DNA from: Vibrio taketomensis
Lineage (GTDB): Bacteria; Pseudomonadota; Gammaproteobacteria; Enterobacterales; Vibrionaceae
Direction: 5' to 3'
DNA length: 64,000 bases
NCBI RefSeq assembly: GCF_009938165.1
Contig: NZ_AP019649.1
Span: 2,418,001 to 2,482,000 of the forward strand
In this document: positions 8,597 through 18,539 of the stretch, in pieces
Layout of the letters: each line of letters begins with the position of its first letter
Position numbering within the stretch: the stretch's first letter is position 1
The notes under the pieces: generated by a model
What the model was told of the DNA's origin: nothing
Databases searched by the model: none
Seen by the model: the letters and a program-made list of their open reading frames with translations, nothing else
Program-made: the position numbers and the translations under genes

Positions 8597-11500
8597 ATGG
8601 TAGATAGAGAGCAGAGCACGCAAGGTCTGTATACTCCTGAATTGGAACATGACGCTTGTGGTATCGGTTTTGTCGCTCACCTCAAAAACCGTAAATCGCA
8701 TGCAGTTGTAACTCAGGCCCTTGATATGCTGGCACGCATGGAGCACCGTGGTGGTCAAGGCTGCGATCCTTGTAGCGGTGATGGTGCAGGTATTCTACTG
8801 CAAAAACCTCATGAATTTCTTTTGGAAGAAGCCGTTAAGCTTGGTATCAAGCTACCTTCTTTTGAAAAATACGGCGTTGGTGTGGTGCTTTTCCCTAAAG
8901 ACCAACACAAACGCGAGCAATGTCGTGATATTTTAGAACGCAATGCCAAACGCCTCGATCTTGAAGTGATCGGCTACCGTGTATTGCCAGTCGACAACTC
9001 AATGATTGGTGCCGATCCACTTAGCACAGAACCTCAATTTGAGCATGTATTTATTAGCGGCGGCCCAAGCACTACACCAGAAGAGCTGGAGCGCAAACTG
9101 TATGTACTGCGTAATTACACGGTACGTGTATGTCTAGAAAGCGTGTCAAACATTGGTGATGATTTCTACATCAACTCAATGTCATACAAAACCTTAGTGT
9201 ATAAAGGTCAGTTAACTACCGAGCAAGTACCGCAGTACTTCTTAGACCTGCAAAATCCAACTATGGTTACGGCTCTAGCGTTGGTTCACTCTCGCTTCTC
9301 AACCAACACCTTCCCTAAATGGCGCTTAGCGCAACCTTTCCGCTACATTGCACACAACGGTGAAATCAACACCGTGCGCGGCAACCTTAACTGGATGAAA
9401 GCGCGTGAAGCGATCCTTGAATCAGACTTGTTCACTCAAGCTGAAATTGACATGCTGCTACCAATCTGCCAAGAAGGTAGCTCAGATTCCTCTAACTTCG
9501 ATATGGCACTTGAGCTCCTAGTTTTATCTGGTCGTAGCCTGCCACATGCGTTGATGATGATGATCCCTGAAGCATGGCAAGAAAACAAAACTATGGATCC
9601 AAAACGTCGTGCATTCTACCAATACCATGCAAACGTAATGGAGCCATGGGATGGCCCTGCATCAGTCTGTTTTACCGATGGTGTTCAAGTCGGTGCGACG
9701 CTTGACCGAAACGGTCTGCGCCCATCTCGCTACACAGTGACCAAAGATGACTTCCTAGTGATGGCGTCTGAGTCTGGTGTGGTCGATATTGATCCAGAAA
9801 ATGTTGAGTTCCGTGGCCGCTTACAACCAGGGCGTATCTTCGTTGCAGACCTAGAACAAGGTCGCATCATCTCTGATGAAGAAGTGAAAGATGGTATCGC
9901 CTCTGCTCAGCCTTATGACAAATGGGTAGAAGAGAACCTACTTAACCTCAATAAACTACCGGATGCGAGTAACCAATTCAGCCAACCATCACCAGAGAAG
10001 TTGATGCATCGTCAACAAGCCTTTGGCGTGAGCTCTGAAGAAGTGAATGAAATCATTCTTCCGCTGGCACAAACTGGTTATGAACCACTATCAGCAATGG
10101 GGGCAGACTGGCCTTTGGCTGTGTTGTCGCATCAATCGCAACATCTTTCAAACTACTTCAAGCAGTTATTTGCACAGGTTACCAACCCGCCAATCGACCC
10201 GATTCGTGAGCGTATGGTTATGTCACTTAACACTTACTTGGGTAGCGATCAAAACCTACTCACTGAAACGCCTCAGCACTGCCAAAAAGTCGAACTGGAA
10301 TCGCCTGTACTGGCAAACTCTGAGCTGGAAAAACTGCGTGCGATCGACAACGTTCACTTGCAAGCCAAAACCCTGGACATCGTATTCCAAGCCAACGAAG
10401 ATCCCGGCAAACTTGAGCGTGCGCTAAAACGCATCTGCCAATACGCTGAAGATGCGGTCATTGACGGTTACTCTATCATTCTATTGACTGACCGTGCGGT
10501 GAACTCAAACCACGCCGCGATACCTGCAATGCTTGCAGTTGGTGCTGTTCACCACCACTTAATCCGTAAAGGTCTGCGCGCCAAATGTGCCATCGTAGTT
10601 GAAACCGGTGATGCACGTGAAACGCACCACTTTGCGACCTTGCTGGGTTATGGTGCCAATGCGGTTAACCCATATTTGGTGATTGAAACCATTATCGATC
10701 TGCAGCGCACTAAGAAGCTAGATCCAAACGTAAGCCCGACGGAACTGTTCAATAACTACCGTAAAGGGGTGAACGGCGGCCTACTTAAAATCTTCTCGAA
10801 GATGGGTATTTCAACCCTGCAGTCTTACCAAGGCGCACAAATCTTTGAAGCGCTAGGTATTCACAAATCTGTGGTTGATAAATACTTCACAGGTACAGTA
10901 TCTCGTATCCAAGGTCTAACTTTGGATGATATCGCTAAAGAAGTGCTGATCCGTCACCGTGTGGGTTACCCACAACGTGAAATCCCAGTGCAAATCCTAG
11001 ATGTCGGTGGTGTCTATCAGTGGAAACAACGTGGCGAGAAGCACTTGTTCAACCCGGAAACTATCTCGCTACTGCAAGAATCAACGCGTAACAAAAATTA
11101 CGATCAGTTCAAGCAATATGCTGCGGCCGTCGACAAACAAGGCGATAACGCAGTTACACTACGTAGCCAACTGGAGTTTTTGAAAAATCCAGCAGGTTCA
11201 ATCCCACTGTCAGAAGTGGAACCGATTGAGACCATCGTTAAACGCTTTGCTACTGGTGCGATGTCGTTTGGTTCTATCTCTTACGAAGCGCACTCTACCC
11301 TCGCTGTAGCGATGAACCGTCTAGGCGCCAAATCAAACTCGGGTGAAGGTGGTGAAGACCCAATTCGTTTTGAACCAAAAGAAAACGGAGATTGGGAACG
11401 CTCTGCAATTAAACAGGTTGCTTCTGGTCGTTTCGGCGTAACCTCTTACTACCTCACCAACGCAGAAGAGCTACAAATCAAAATGGCTCAAGGCGCAAAA

Positions 11501-13135
11501 CCTGGTGAAGGTGGTCAGCTACCTGGCGATAAAGTTGATGACTGGATCGGGGCAACCCGTCACTCCACCCCTGGAGTTGGCCTAATTTCACCACCGCCTC
11601 ACCACGACATCTACTCAATCGAGGACTTGGCGCAGTTAATCTACGACTTGAAGAACGCGAACCGTAAAGGCCGCGTTAACGTCAAGCTAGTATCGGAAGC
11701 AGGTGTGGGTACCATCGCTTCAGGTGTAGCAAAAGCAAAAGCTGACGTTGTACTGATTGCCGGTTTCGATGGCGGTACGGGTGCATCACCAATGTCTTCG
11801 ATTCGTCATACTGGTCTTCCATGGGAACTTGGTCTGGCGGAAACTCACCAAACGCTACTGAAAAACGGCCTACGTAACCGTATCGTCGTGCAAGCGGATG
11901 GTCAGATGAAAACACCACGTGACTTAGCCGTAGCAACCCTGCTAGGTGCTGAAGAATGGGGCGTAGCGACAGCTGCACTTGTAGTTGAAGGCTGTATCAT
12001 GATGCGTAAGTGTCACAAGAACACTTGCCCAGTTGGTATTGCAACCCAAAACAAAACACTGCGTGAGCGCTTTGATGGCCGCGTAGAAGACGTCGTTACC
12101 TTCTTCCAATACATGGCTGAAGGTCTACGTGAAATCATGGCAGAGCTTGGCTTCCGCACTATCGATGAGATGGTAGGACAAGGTCAAAAACTGAAGATCC
12201 GCCAAGATATTTCTCATTGGAAATACAAAAACCTCGATCTGTCACCAGTGTTATTCGTTGAAGAAGCTCGTGCAGAGGATGGCGTATTCTGCCAAACCCA
12301 ACAAAACCATAATTTGGAATCGGTACTCGACCGCAAACTGATTCAAGCGGCTATTCCTGCGCTTGAAAAAGGCGAAGCAGTGAATGCTGAATTCCCAATC
12401 GTCAACACTGACCGCTCCGCTGGTACCATGTTGTCGAACGAGATTTCGAAAGTTTACAAAGACCAAGGCCTACCTCAACCAATGAACGTTAAGTTCAAAG
12501 GCTCTGCGGGTCAGTCATTCGGCGCTTTCCTTGCTAAGGGCGTGAAGTTCGAAGTAGAAGGCGATGCGAACGACTACTGGGGTAAAGGTTTGTCAGGTGG
12601 CACGCTAGTGCTTTACCCTGACGCTAAATCGACCATCGTTGCAGAAGACAATATTGTAGTCGGTAACGTTTGTTTCTACGGTGCTACATCTGGTGAGTCA
12701 TTTATTCGTGGTCTGGCTGGTGAACGTTTCTGCGTACGTAACTCAGGTGCGAAAGTGGTAGTAGAGGGTGTCGGTGACCATGGTTGTGAATACATGACTG
12801 GTGGTGCGGCAATTATCCTTGGTTCAACCGGCCGTAACTTTGCTGCAGGTATGAGCGGCGGTGTGGCCTATGTTTGGGATAAGTCGGAAGACTTTAAATC
12901 GAAACTCAACCCAGAACTGGTTGATCTCGACCCAATCGAACAAGAAGACAAAGACCTACTACTCGACATGTTAACCAAGCATGTTCAGTTCACAGGAAGT
13001 GAAGTCGCTCAGTCTTTCCTCGACAATTTTGAAGCAAGCCTTGAAAGCATGGTGAAAGTCATGCCACGTGATTACAAAGCAGTGCTACAAAAGCGTAAAG
13101 CGGAAGCTGAGCAAAAAGAAACGGAGGCAGTGTAA
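8597..13135 (+). CDS. gltB: Glutamate synthase (NADPH) large subunit
   Basis: Transfers the glutamine amide to 2-oxoglutarate, giving two glutamates. It is 1512 residues from the ATG at 8597, chosen because GGAAGGA precedes it by seven bases; frames opening at 8555 or 8558 lack a nearby ribosome binding site. Domains in order: a class II amidotransferase whose nucleophile is Cys21 (HDACGIGF) after a short propeptide that should be cleaved; a central domain; the FMN/2-oxoglutarate synthase domain (SNSGEGGEDP, GAKPGEGGQLPGDK, SPPPHHDIYSIEDL); iron-sulfur cysteines in KCHKNTCPVGIATQ; and the C-terminal beta-helix (GTAGQSFG-like GSAGQSFGAF, GLSGGTLVLYP). The stop overlaps the gltD start (TAATG). 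Confidence 0.97.
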   Translation: MVDREQSTQGLYTPELEHDACGIGFVAHLKNRKSHAVVTQALDMLARMEHRGGQGCDPCSGDGAGILLQKPHEFLLEEAVKLGIKLPSFEKYGVGVVLFPKDQHKREQCRDILERNAKRLDLEVIGYRVLPVDNSMIGADPLSTEPQFEHVFISGGPSTTPEELERKLYVLRNYTVRVCLESVSNIGDDFYINSMSYKTLVYKGQLTTEQVPQYFLDLQNPTMVTALALVHSRFSTNTFPKWRLAQPFRYIAHNGEINTVRGNLNWMKAREAILESDLFTQAEIDMLLPICQEGSSDSSNFDMALELLVLSGRSLPHALMMMIPEAWQENKTMDPKRRAFYQYHANVMEPWDGPASVCFTDGVQVGATLDRNGLRPSRYTVTKDDFLVMASESGVVDIDPENVEFRGRLQPGRIFVADLEQGRIISDEEVKDGIASAQPYDKWVEENLLNLNKLPDASNQFSQPSPEKLMHRQQAFGVSSEEVNEIILPLAQTGYEPLSAMGADWPLAVLSHQSQHLSNYFKQLFAQVTNPPIDPIRERMVMSLNTYLGSDQNLLTETPQHCQKVELESPVLANSELEKLRAIDNVHLQAKTLDIVFQANEDPGKLERALKRICQYAEDAVIDGYSIILLTDRAVNSNHAAIPAMLAVGAVHHHLIRKGLRAKCAIVVETGDARETHHFATLLGYGANAVNPYLVIETIIDLQRTKKLDPNVSPTELFNNYRKGVNGGLLKIFSKMGISTLQSYQGAQIFEALGIHKSVVDKYFTGTVSRIQGLTLDDIAKEVLIRHRVGYPQREIPVQILDVGGVYQWKQRGEKHLFNPETISLLQESTRNKNYDQFKQYAAAVDKQGDNAVTLRSQLEFLKNPAGSIPLSEVEPIETIVKRFATGAMSFGSISYEAHSTLAVAMNRLGAKSNSGEGGEDPIRFEPKENGDWERSAIKQVASGRFGVTSYYLTNAEELQIKMAQGAKPGEGGQLPGDKVDDWIGATRHSTPGVGLISPPPHHDIYSIEDLAQLIYDLKNANRKGRVNVKLVSEAGVGTIASGVAKAKADVVLIAGFDGGTGASPMSSIRHTGLPWELGLAETHQTLLKNGLRNRIVVQADGQMKTPRDLAVATLLGAEEWGVATAALVVEGCIMMRKCHKNTCPVGIATQNKTLRERFDGRVEDVVTFFQYMAEGLREIMAELGFRTIDEMVGQGQKLKIRQDISHWKYKNLDLSPVLFVEEARAEDGVFCQTQQNHNLESVLDRKLIQAAIPALEKGEAVNAEFPIVNTDRSAGTMLSNEISKVYKDQGLPQPMNVKFKGSAGQSFGAFLAKGVKFEVEGDANDYWGKGLSGGTLVLYPDAKSTIVAEDNIVVGNVCFYGATSGESFIRGLAGERFCVRNSGAKVVVEGVGDHGCEYMTGGAAIILGSTGRNFAAGMSGGVAYVWDKSEDFKSKLNPELVDLDPIEQEDKDLLLDMLTKHVQFTGSEVAQSFLDNFEASLESMVKVMPRDYKAVLQKRKAEAEQKETEAV

Positions 13136-14604
13136 TGGGTAAGCCTACTGGATTTTTAGAGCATGGTCGTGAACTCCCACAGAAGATCGACCCAAAAGAA
13201 CGTATCAAGAACAATAAAGAGTTTGTTCTTAATGAGGAGTTTGGTGACAAAATCAATACTCAAGCTTCTCGTTGCATGGACTGTGGCGTGCCGTTTTGTC
13301 ATAACGGCTGCCCTATCGGTAACATCATTCCAGAATTTAACGATGCGGTTTATCGTGATAGCTGGGAAGAGGCTTGGAACATTCTAAGCTCAACCAACAA
13401 CTTCCCAGAATTTACTGGTCGCGTGTGTCCTGCTCCATGTGAAAGTGCGTGTGTGTTAGGGATCAACCAAGACCCAATCACCATCTGTAATATTGAGAAG
13501 ACCATCGTTGAGACGGCCTACCGTGAAGGCTATGCGAAGCCGAAAACACCTCGTTCACGTACGGGTAAAACCGTGGCTATCATCGGCTCTGGCCCTGCTG
13601 GTTTATCTGCAGCAGAGCAGCTCAATAGCGCTGGCCATTCGGTCACTGTATTTGAGCGAGATGAAAAAGTCGGCGGCCTACTACGCTTTGGTATTCCTGA
13701 CTTTAAACTGGGCATGGACATCATCGACCGTAAGATCAACCTGATGGCAGAAGCAGGCATCGAGTTCAAAGTGAACCAACACATCGGTGTAGACGTCAAT
13801 GCACAGCAGCTACGCCAAGAGTTTGATGTAGTGCTGCTAACCGGTGGCTCAACGGTTCCTCGTGATCTTCCTGTACCGGGACGTGAGCTGAATGGTGTTT
13901 ACTTTGCGATGCAATTCTTAGGTCAAAACAACCGCCGTGCCAACAACATGGATCTCAAGACAGAAGAAATTCACGCTAAAGATAAACATGTGGTGGTCAT
14001 TGGTGGTGGTGATACGGGCTCAGACTGTGTCGGTACTTCTAACCGTCATGGCGCGCAAAGCATTACTCAGGTAGAAATCATGCCGATTCCGCCAGAAAAA
14101 CGCCCAGCCAATATGCCTTGGCCACAATATCCAATGATCATGCGTACCTCAACTTCCCATGAAGAAGGGGTTGATCGTCACTGGAATATTCTGACTAAGG
14201 AATTTGTTGGTAACGAGCAAGGCGATGTTACTGGTCTGCGTATCGCCGATATCGTTTGGGATGAGCCAAAGCCGGGTGAACGCCCTAACTTTAAAGAAAT
14301 TGAAGGTAGTGAGCGAGTCATCCCTTGTGATATGGCATTTCTAGCAATGGGCTTCCTACATCCTGAACCTCATGGGGTTCTGGCACAACTTGATATCGCT
14401 CTGGATGAACGTGGTAACGTAGCAACTCAAGGCTTTGCCACCAATCAACAAGGTGTGTTTGCAGCGGGCGATATGCGCACAGGTCAATCTTTGGTTGTAC
14501 GTTGCATTAACGAAGGTCGTGAGTGTGCTCGTGCTATCGATGAATACCTAATGGGTGGCACCAACCTAGAAGCAAAAGCAGATTCACTGATGTTATCTGC
14601 ATAA
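13135..14604 (+). CDS. gltD: Glutamate synthase (NADPH) small subunit
   Basis: The 489-residue electron-input subunit that passes electrons from NADPH via FAD and 4Fe-4S clusters to GltB. Two cysteine clusters are visible near the N terminus (CMDCGVPFCHNGCPIGN and CPAPCESAC). They are followed by an FAD-binding Rossmann motif (IIGSGPAGLSAAEQL, about residue 146), a second nucleotide-binding motif (VVVIGGGDTGSDC, about residue 285), and the C-terminal AAGDMRTGQSLVV flavin signature. The gene overlaps gltB by one base, so translation is probably coupled. A strong terminator follows 54 bp downstream, closing the two-gene operon. Confidence 0.97.
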   Translation: MGKPTGFLEHGRELPQKIDPKERIKNNKEFVLNEEFGDKINTQASRCMDCGVPFCHNGCPIGNIIPEFNDAVYRDSWEEAWNILSSTNNFPEFTGRVCPAPCESACVLGINQDPITICNIEKTIVETAYREGYAKPKTPRSRTGKTVAIIGSGPAGLSAAEQLNSAGHSVTVFERDEKVGGLLRFGIPDFKLGMDIIDRKINLMAEAGIEFKVNQHIGVDVNAQQLRQEFDVVLLTGGSTVPRDLPVPGRELNGVYFAMQFLGQNNRRANNMDLKTEEIHAKDKHVVVIGGGDTGSDCVGTSNRHGAQSITQVEIMPIPPEKRPANMPWPQYPMIMRTSTSHEEGVDRHWNILTKEFVGNEQGDVTGLRIADIVWDEPKPGERPNFKEIEGSERVIPCDMAFLAMGFLHPEPHGVLAQLDIALDERGNVATQGFATNQQGVFAAGDMRTGQSLVVRCINEGRECARAIDEYLMGGTNLEAKADSLMLSA

Positions 14605-14657
14605 AATCATTGATGAGCCTCTACCATGGTTCATCAAGGTTCCTTTCCAAACTATTT

Positions 14658-14682
14658 GACCAGCCTTGCGCTGGTCTTTTTT
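14658..14682 (+). terminator. gltBD terminator
   Basis: The 7-bp stem GACCAGC / GCTGGTC with loop CTTGC is followed directly by T6. It is a canonical intrinsic terminator. Confidence 0.9.
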
Positions 14683-14837
14683 ATGCCGCTACTTTATCTA
14701 GCAACAAAATGCTAACATCAATATAAAGCGAACTGACGAGAGCTCTATCATATTGATTATAGTGATCTCTTCAAACTAGCACGCGTAAGCATCTACATTG
14801 AATTATACCCCTTAAAACCACAACACGGACAGCAATC

Positions 14838-15266
14838 ATGAGAGGCTACCCCCTACTTATCTTAACCACACTATTGCTTTCAGGATGCAGCCAAGGAGAA
14901 CGCACAATGACCAGTAAAATCAACCAAGGGTGTAGTGATAAACCTAACTGTGTTTCAACCCTAGAATCTCGTGAAGACTACAAATTAGAGCCGTATGTTT
15001 TACGTGCCGAGGTTAACATTGAGCAAATCGAACACGCGGCACTACAGCTACCAGGAGCAAAAACAGCAGAGAAAAGCGATGACTATCTGCGCATCGAGTG
15101 CACCAGTAAAATCATGCGTTTTGTTGATGATCTCGAATTAAAAATCGATGGGAACCAGCTAATGGTAAGATCTGAATCACGAGTGGGTTACTCTGATTTT
15201 GGCGTTAATCGTAAGCGAGCAGAGCAACTAAGAACGCTCTTATCTCAAGCCAATTTACTCCAATAA
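14838..15266 (+). CDS. DUF1499 lipoprotein
   Basis: A 142-residue protein with a lipoprotein signal peptide (MRGYPLLILTTLLLSGC, lipobox LSGC). The body carries DUF1499 features: the N-terminal SDKPNCVST cysteine motif, YLRIECTSKIMRFVDDLEL in the middle, and the closing SRVGYSDFGVNRKRAEQLR. Function is unknown. It is monocistronic, with its own upstream gap after the gltD terminator and a bidirectional terminator separating it from the convergent vpsR. No odd features. Confidence 0.85.
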   Translation: MRGYPLLILTTLLLSGCSQGERTMTSKINQGCSDKPNCVSTLESREDYKLEPYVLRAEVNIEQIEHAALQLPGAKTAEKSDDYLRIECTSKIMRFVDDLELKIDGNQLMVRSESRVGYSDFGVNRKRAEQLRTLLSQANLLQ

Positions 15267-15277
15267 CACCGAATGAA

Positions 15278-15301
15278 AAGCCACGATATCAATCGTGGCT
15301 T
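15278..15301. terminator. Terminator between the DUF1499 gene and vpsR
   Basis: An 8-bp stem AGCCACGA / TCGTGGCT with a 6-nt loop lies between converging genes. T-rich sequence follows on both strands (TCATCTTCATC on plus, CTTTTCATTC on minus), so bidirectional action is likely. Confidence 0.7.
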
Positions 15302-15319
15302 CATCTTCATCTCAATGAA

Positions 15320-16654
15320 TTATACCGTGCTGTCGGTGATTAAATTGTGCTTGTTGAGCAAACGGTACATAGTGGCACGAGACACTCCAAGCTCCTTCGC
15401 TGCCATTGACACTTGCCCTGCATGAGACTCAAGAACCAAGAGTAGCGCATCACGTTCACTACGCTCACGAATACTCTTCAAACTACGTTTGCCATCACTG
15501 CGCTTAGGTAAATCAAGGCTCACTTCATCAAGCATTACGCTATCTGACATCAGCACGACCCGCTTGATTTGATTCATCAATTCACGCACATTGCCTGGCC
15601 AATGGTAACGAGTTAATGCTCGTACCGCATCTTCAGTAAAACTGCGGGCCTGAGCGTTATATTCACGCGAGTAATCCAACAAGAAATGACGAGCAAGAAT
15701 TGATATATCCCCAGCGCGTTCTTTCAAACTTGGCACATTGATACGTAATACATTGATGTAATGGTATAACTCTTCATTAAAGTCACCATCGATCAACGCT
15801 TTCTCAATATCAGCAGAGTTGGCTGCGAGGACACGTACATCCACTTCCTTACTGCCATTTTCTGTCTCAATTGTTCCTTCTTGCAAAAAGCGTAAGAGGT
15901 TCAATTGTTGAGATTTAGGTAAGGTCAAAATATCGTTTAATAGTACGGTACCACCGTCCGCTTGCTCCAAAATTGATGGCGCACTTTCGTCTTCACGGTT
16001 AATGCCGAATAATTCACTTTCTATACGACGTTCAGACAATGCGCGACAGTTAACCGAAACAAACTCTTTGTGCGCTCGTGATGAAGTTCTGTGCACAGCT
16101 CGCGCAACGGTTTCTTTTCCCGTCCCACTCTCTCCAAAAATCAAAATACTCACATCGGTCGGGCCAATACGTTTAATTTGATCACGTAGCCGTTTCATTG
16201 GAATGGAGTCACCAATCAAGCCCATGTCATTATTGTTGCCATAATGAGGCCAAACCTTCTTCTCCAGTTTAAGCATACCAAGTTGGTGGCCGATGGTACT
16301 GAGCAACTGCGCATCAGGAATTGGCGCAGTAAAAAAGTCGATACAAAAGTTAACAATAAACTGGCAAATTGTATCTGAGCTGAGCTGAGACTCACGAATA
16401 AAAGCGATCCATCGCACTTGCTTGTGGGCACTCACCAAATTGGCGATACCATTCAAACTAAACTCATCATGACTGAGATCGACGACGCCAATGCATGGAC
16501 CCGTTTCAGAAAACAATGTGTTCGCTTGACGTAAATCTGCGCATTGAGTGCAACGCCACCCCACTTGCTCTAGTACGGAAAGCCATGGCTCGTAGCTACC
16601 ACCCACTACGATTAGTGATCCCGGGACAGAATCCATACGGAATTGACTACCCAT
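15320..16654 (-). CDS. vpsR: VpsR-type biofilm regulator
   Basis: A 444-residue transcription factor of the bacterial enhancer-binding-protein fold, very close to V. cholerae VpsR, which binds c-di-GMP and activates exopolysaccharide genes. Order: receiver-like domain (about 1-120, Asp in IGVVDLSHDE), AAA+ domain (about 145-370) with Walker A GESGTGKE, and a C-terminal Fis-type helix-turn-helix (VSMAAKELGVSRATMYRLL). The loop that is GAFTGA in sigma54 activators reads INREDES, and the usual Walker B acidic pair is replaced (VLLNDI). These departures agree with VpsR acting without sigma54. AAGGA precedes the ATG at 16654. Confidence 0.93.
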   Translation of the reverse strand: MGSQFRMDSVPGSLIVVGGSYEPWLSVLEQVGWRCTQCADLRQANTLFSETGPCIGVVDLSHDEFSLNGIANLVSAHKQVRWIAFIRESQLSSDTICQFIVNFCIDFFTAPIPDAQLLSTIGHQLGMLKLEKKVWPHYGNNNDMGLIGDSIPMKRLRDQIKRIGPTDVSILIFGESGTGKETVARAVHRTSSRAHKEFVSVNCRALSERRIESELFGINREDESAPSILEQADGGTVLLNDILTLPKSQQLNLLRFLQEGTIETENGSKEVDVRVLAANSADIEKALIDGDFNEELYHYINVLRINVPSLKERAGDISILARHFLLDYSREYNAQARSFTEDAVRALTRYHWPGNVRELMNQIKRVVLMSDSVMLDEVSLDLPKRSDGKRSLKSIRERSERDALLLVLESHAGQVSMAAKELGVSRATMYRLLNKHNLITDSTV

Positions 16655-16915
16655 TGAGCTTGTTCCTTATACTGAATTTATAACTTTTACAGTGCAAAAA
16701 TGCACCAACTAGACTGCTACACTATAAGAGCCTGAGTTGATAATCTGTCTCACAAATAAGACTAGACGCTATTCCACAGTTACGACAAGTTAATCTGCGA
16801 TAGAGGTACAAGTTTCTCTGTAATTAGATGATTAGCCTATAAATTGTATTCAAAGCCTTTATCGGCTTAGCCTCGCGATGTTATTCGTCTCTCTGTTTAC
16901 GATAAAAAATGCATA
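16655..16915. other. vpsR upstream region
   Basis: Together with the lysS terminator this forms a 318-bp gap. It should hold the vpsR promoter on the minus strand. A perfect GTGCA-AAAA-TGCAC inverted repeat (16692-16705) lies about 40 bp upstream of the vpsR ATG and could be an operator. No ORF or RNA gene was recognised. Confidence 0.4.
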
Positions 16916-16939
16916 AAAAAAACCACCCGAAGGTGGTTT
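16914..16939 (-). terminator. prfB-lysS terminator
   Basis: The 8-bp stem AAACCACC / GGTGGTTT with loop CGAA, read on the minus strand, is followed by a run of T. It lies just beyond the lysS stop. Confidence 0.9.
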
Positions 16940-16972
16940 TACTATTCAATTCAAATTTAGCAATTTGAATAA

Positions 16973-18505
16973 TTAAGCTTGTGGGCGCATTGCTGGGAAC
17001 AAGATCACGTCACGAATAGTGTGCGTGTTAGTGAATAGCATCGCTAGACGGTCAATGCCGATACCTTGGCCCGCTGTTGGTGGTAGGCCATGCTCTAGCG
17101 CAGTAATGTAGTCTGCATCGTAGAACATTGCTTCATCATCACCAGCATCTTTTGCGTCAACCTGCGCTTTAAAGCGGTTATCTTGGTCTTCTGCATCATT
17201 AAGCTCAGAGAAACCGTTCGCCACTTCACGACCACCGATAAAGAACTCAAAACGGTCAGTGAAGAATGGGTTATCATCGCTACGACGCGCTAGTGGTGAG
17301 ATATCTGCTGGGTAACCAGTGATGAAAGTTGGCTGAATCAGTTTTGGTTCAGCAGTTTCACCGAAGATCTCTTCAAGAAGCTGACCACAAGTCCAGAATT
17401 TCTCCACGTAGATTTCTAGCGATTGAGCAATAGATACCATTAGGTCACGATCTTGAACGCCTTCTTCTGTAAGCGCTTGGATAGCCTCGTGCTCAGGATT
17501 GTAGTGTTTGATTGCTTCAAGCATAGTCATACGAGCGTATTGACCACCAAACTCAACCATTTGGTCACCGTAAGGCATTGCTGTTGCACCTAGAACTTCT
17601 AGTGCCACTGTGCTTAGCATTTCTTCAGTTAGATCCATCAGATCTTTGTAGTCTGCGTAAGCCATGTAGAATTCAATCATCGTGAATTCTGGGTTGTGAC
17701 GAGGTGATAGGCCTTCATTACGGAAGTTGCGGTTGATTTCGAATACACGTTCAAAACCACCAACCACTAGACGTTTTAGGTATAGCTCAGGAGCGATACG
17801 TAAGAACATTTGTTGGTCAAGTGCGTTGTGGTGTGTGATGAATGGACGAGCAGACGCACCGCCAGGGATCACTTGCATCATTGGAGTTTCAACTTCCATG
17901 AAGCGTTTTGATTCCATGAAACGACGAATCGCAGAAACCAATTTAGAACGTACTTTAAATGCATTACGTGAATCTTCATTCACAATTAGGTCTACGTAAC
18001 GTTGACGGTAACGCATCTCTTGGTCTGTTAGACCGTGGAATTTTTCTGGTAGTGGACGAAGTGCTTTAGTGAGCAATTCGAACTCTTCCATATTTACGTA
18101 AAGGTCGCCTTTGCCTGACTTATGCAATGCACCTTTCACACCGATGATGTCACCGATATCAAGACCGTGGTATTGCTCTTTTAGTACTTTTTGTACTGCT
18201 TTGTCAGCGTAAGCTTGGATATTACCTGATGTTTCTTGAAGAAGCAGGAATGGACCACGCTTAGCCATTACACGACCAGCGATTGCAACGACATGGTTAA
18301 GCTCTTCTAGCTCTTCCTTAGTCTTTTCACCGAACTCAGCTTGTAGGTCGCCAGCTAGTGCATCACGACGAAAGTCATTTGGGTGACCGTTTGCTTTACA
18401 GCTTTGACGGATCGCATCCAGTTTCGCGCGGCGCTCAGCAATGAGCTTGTTCTCTTCATGTGCAGAAGGTTCTTGTACGTTTTCGTTTTGAACAGCATCA
18501 GTCAT
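16973..18505 (-). CDS. lysS: Lysyl-tRNA synthetase, class II
   Basis: A 510-residue enzyme that charges tRNA-Lys. It has an N-terminal OB-fold anticodon-binding domain (about 60-170, with [15 protein letters not shown] residues) and a class II catalytic core: motif 1 around [13 protein letters not shown], motif 2 [18 protein letters not shown], motif 3 [13 protein letters not shown]. The extreme N terminus is a charged extension, as in enteric LysS. AGGATACATC precedes the ATG. It lies 34 bp downstream of prfB, the same operon arrangement as in E. coli. Confidence 0.97.
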   Translation of the reverse strand: MTDAVQNENVQEPSAHEENKLIAERRAKLDAIRQSCKANGHPNDFRRDALAGDLQAEFGEKTKEELEELNHVVAIAGRVMAKRGPFLLLQETSGNIQAYADKAVQKVLKEQYHGLDIGDIIGVKGALHKSGKGDLYVNMEEFELLTKALRPLPEKFHGLTDQEMRYRQRYVDLIVNEDSRNAFKVRSKLVSAIRRFMESKRFMEVETPMMQVIPGGASARPFITHHNALDQQMFLRIAPELYLKRLVVGGFERVFEINRNFRNEGLSPRHNPEFTMIEFYMAYADYKDLMDLTEEMLSTVALEVLGATAMPYGDQMVEFGGQYARMTMLEAIKHYNPEHEAIQALTEEGVQDRDLMVSIAQSLEIYVEKFWTCGQLLEEIFGETAEPKLIQPTFITGYPADISPLARRSDDNPFFTDRFEFFIGGREVANGFSELNDAEDQDNRFKAQVDAKDAGDDEAMFYDADYITALEHGLPPTAGQGIGIDRLAMLFTNTHTIRDVILFPAMRPQA

Positions 18506-18539
18506 TTTCGATGTATCCTGTTTTTTGTCGGTGAAAAGC

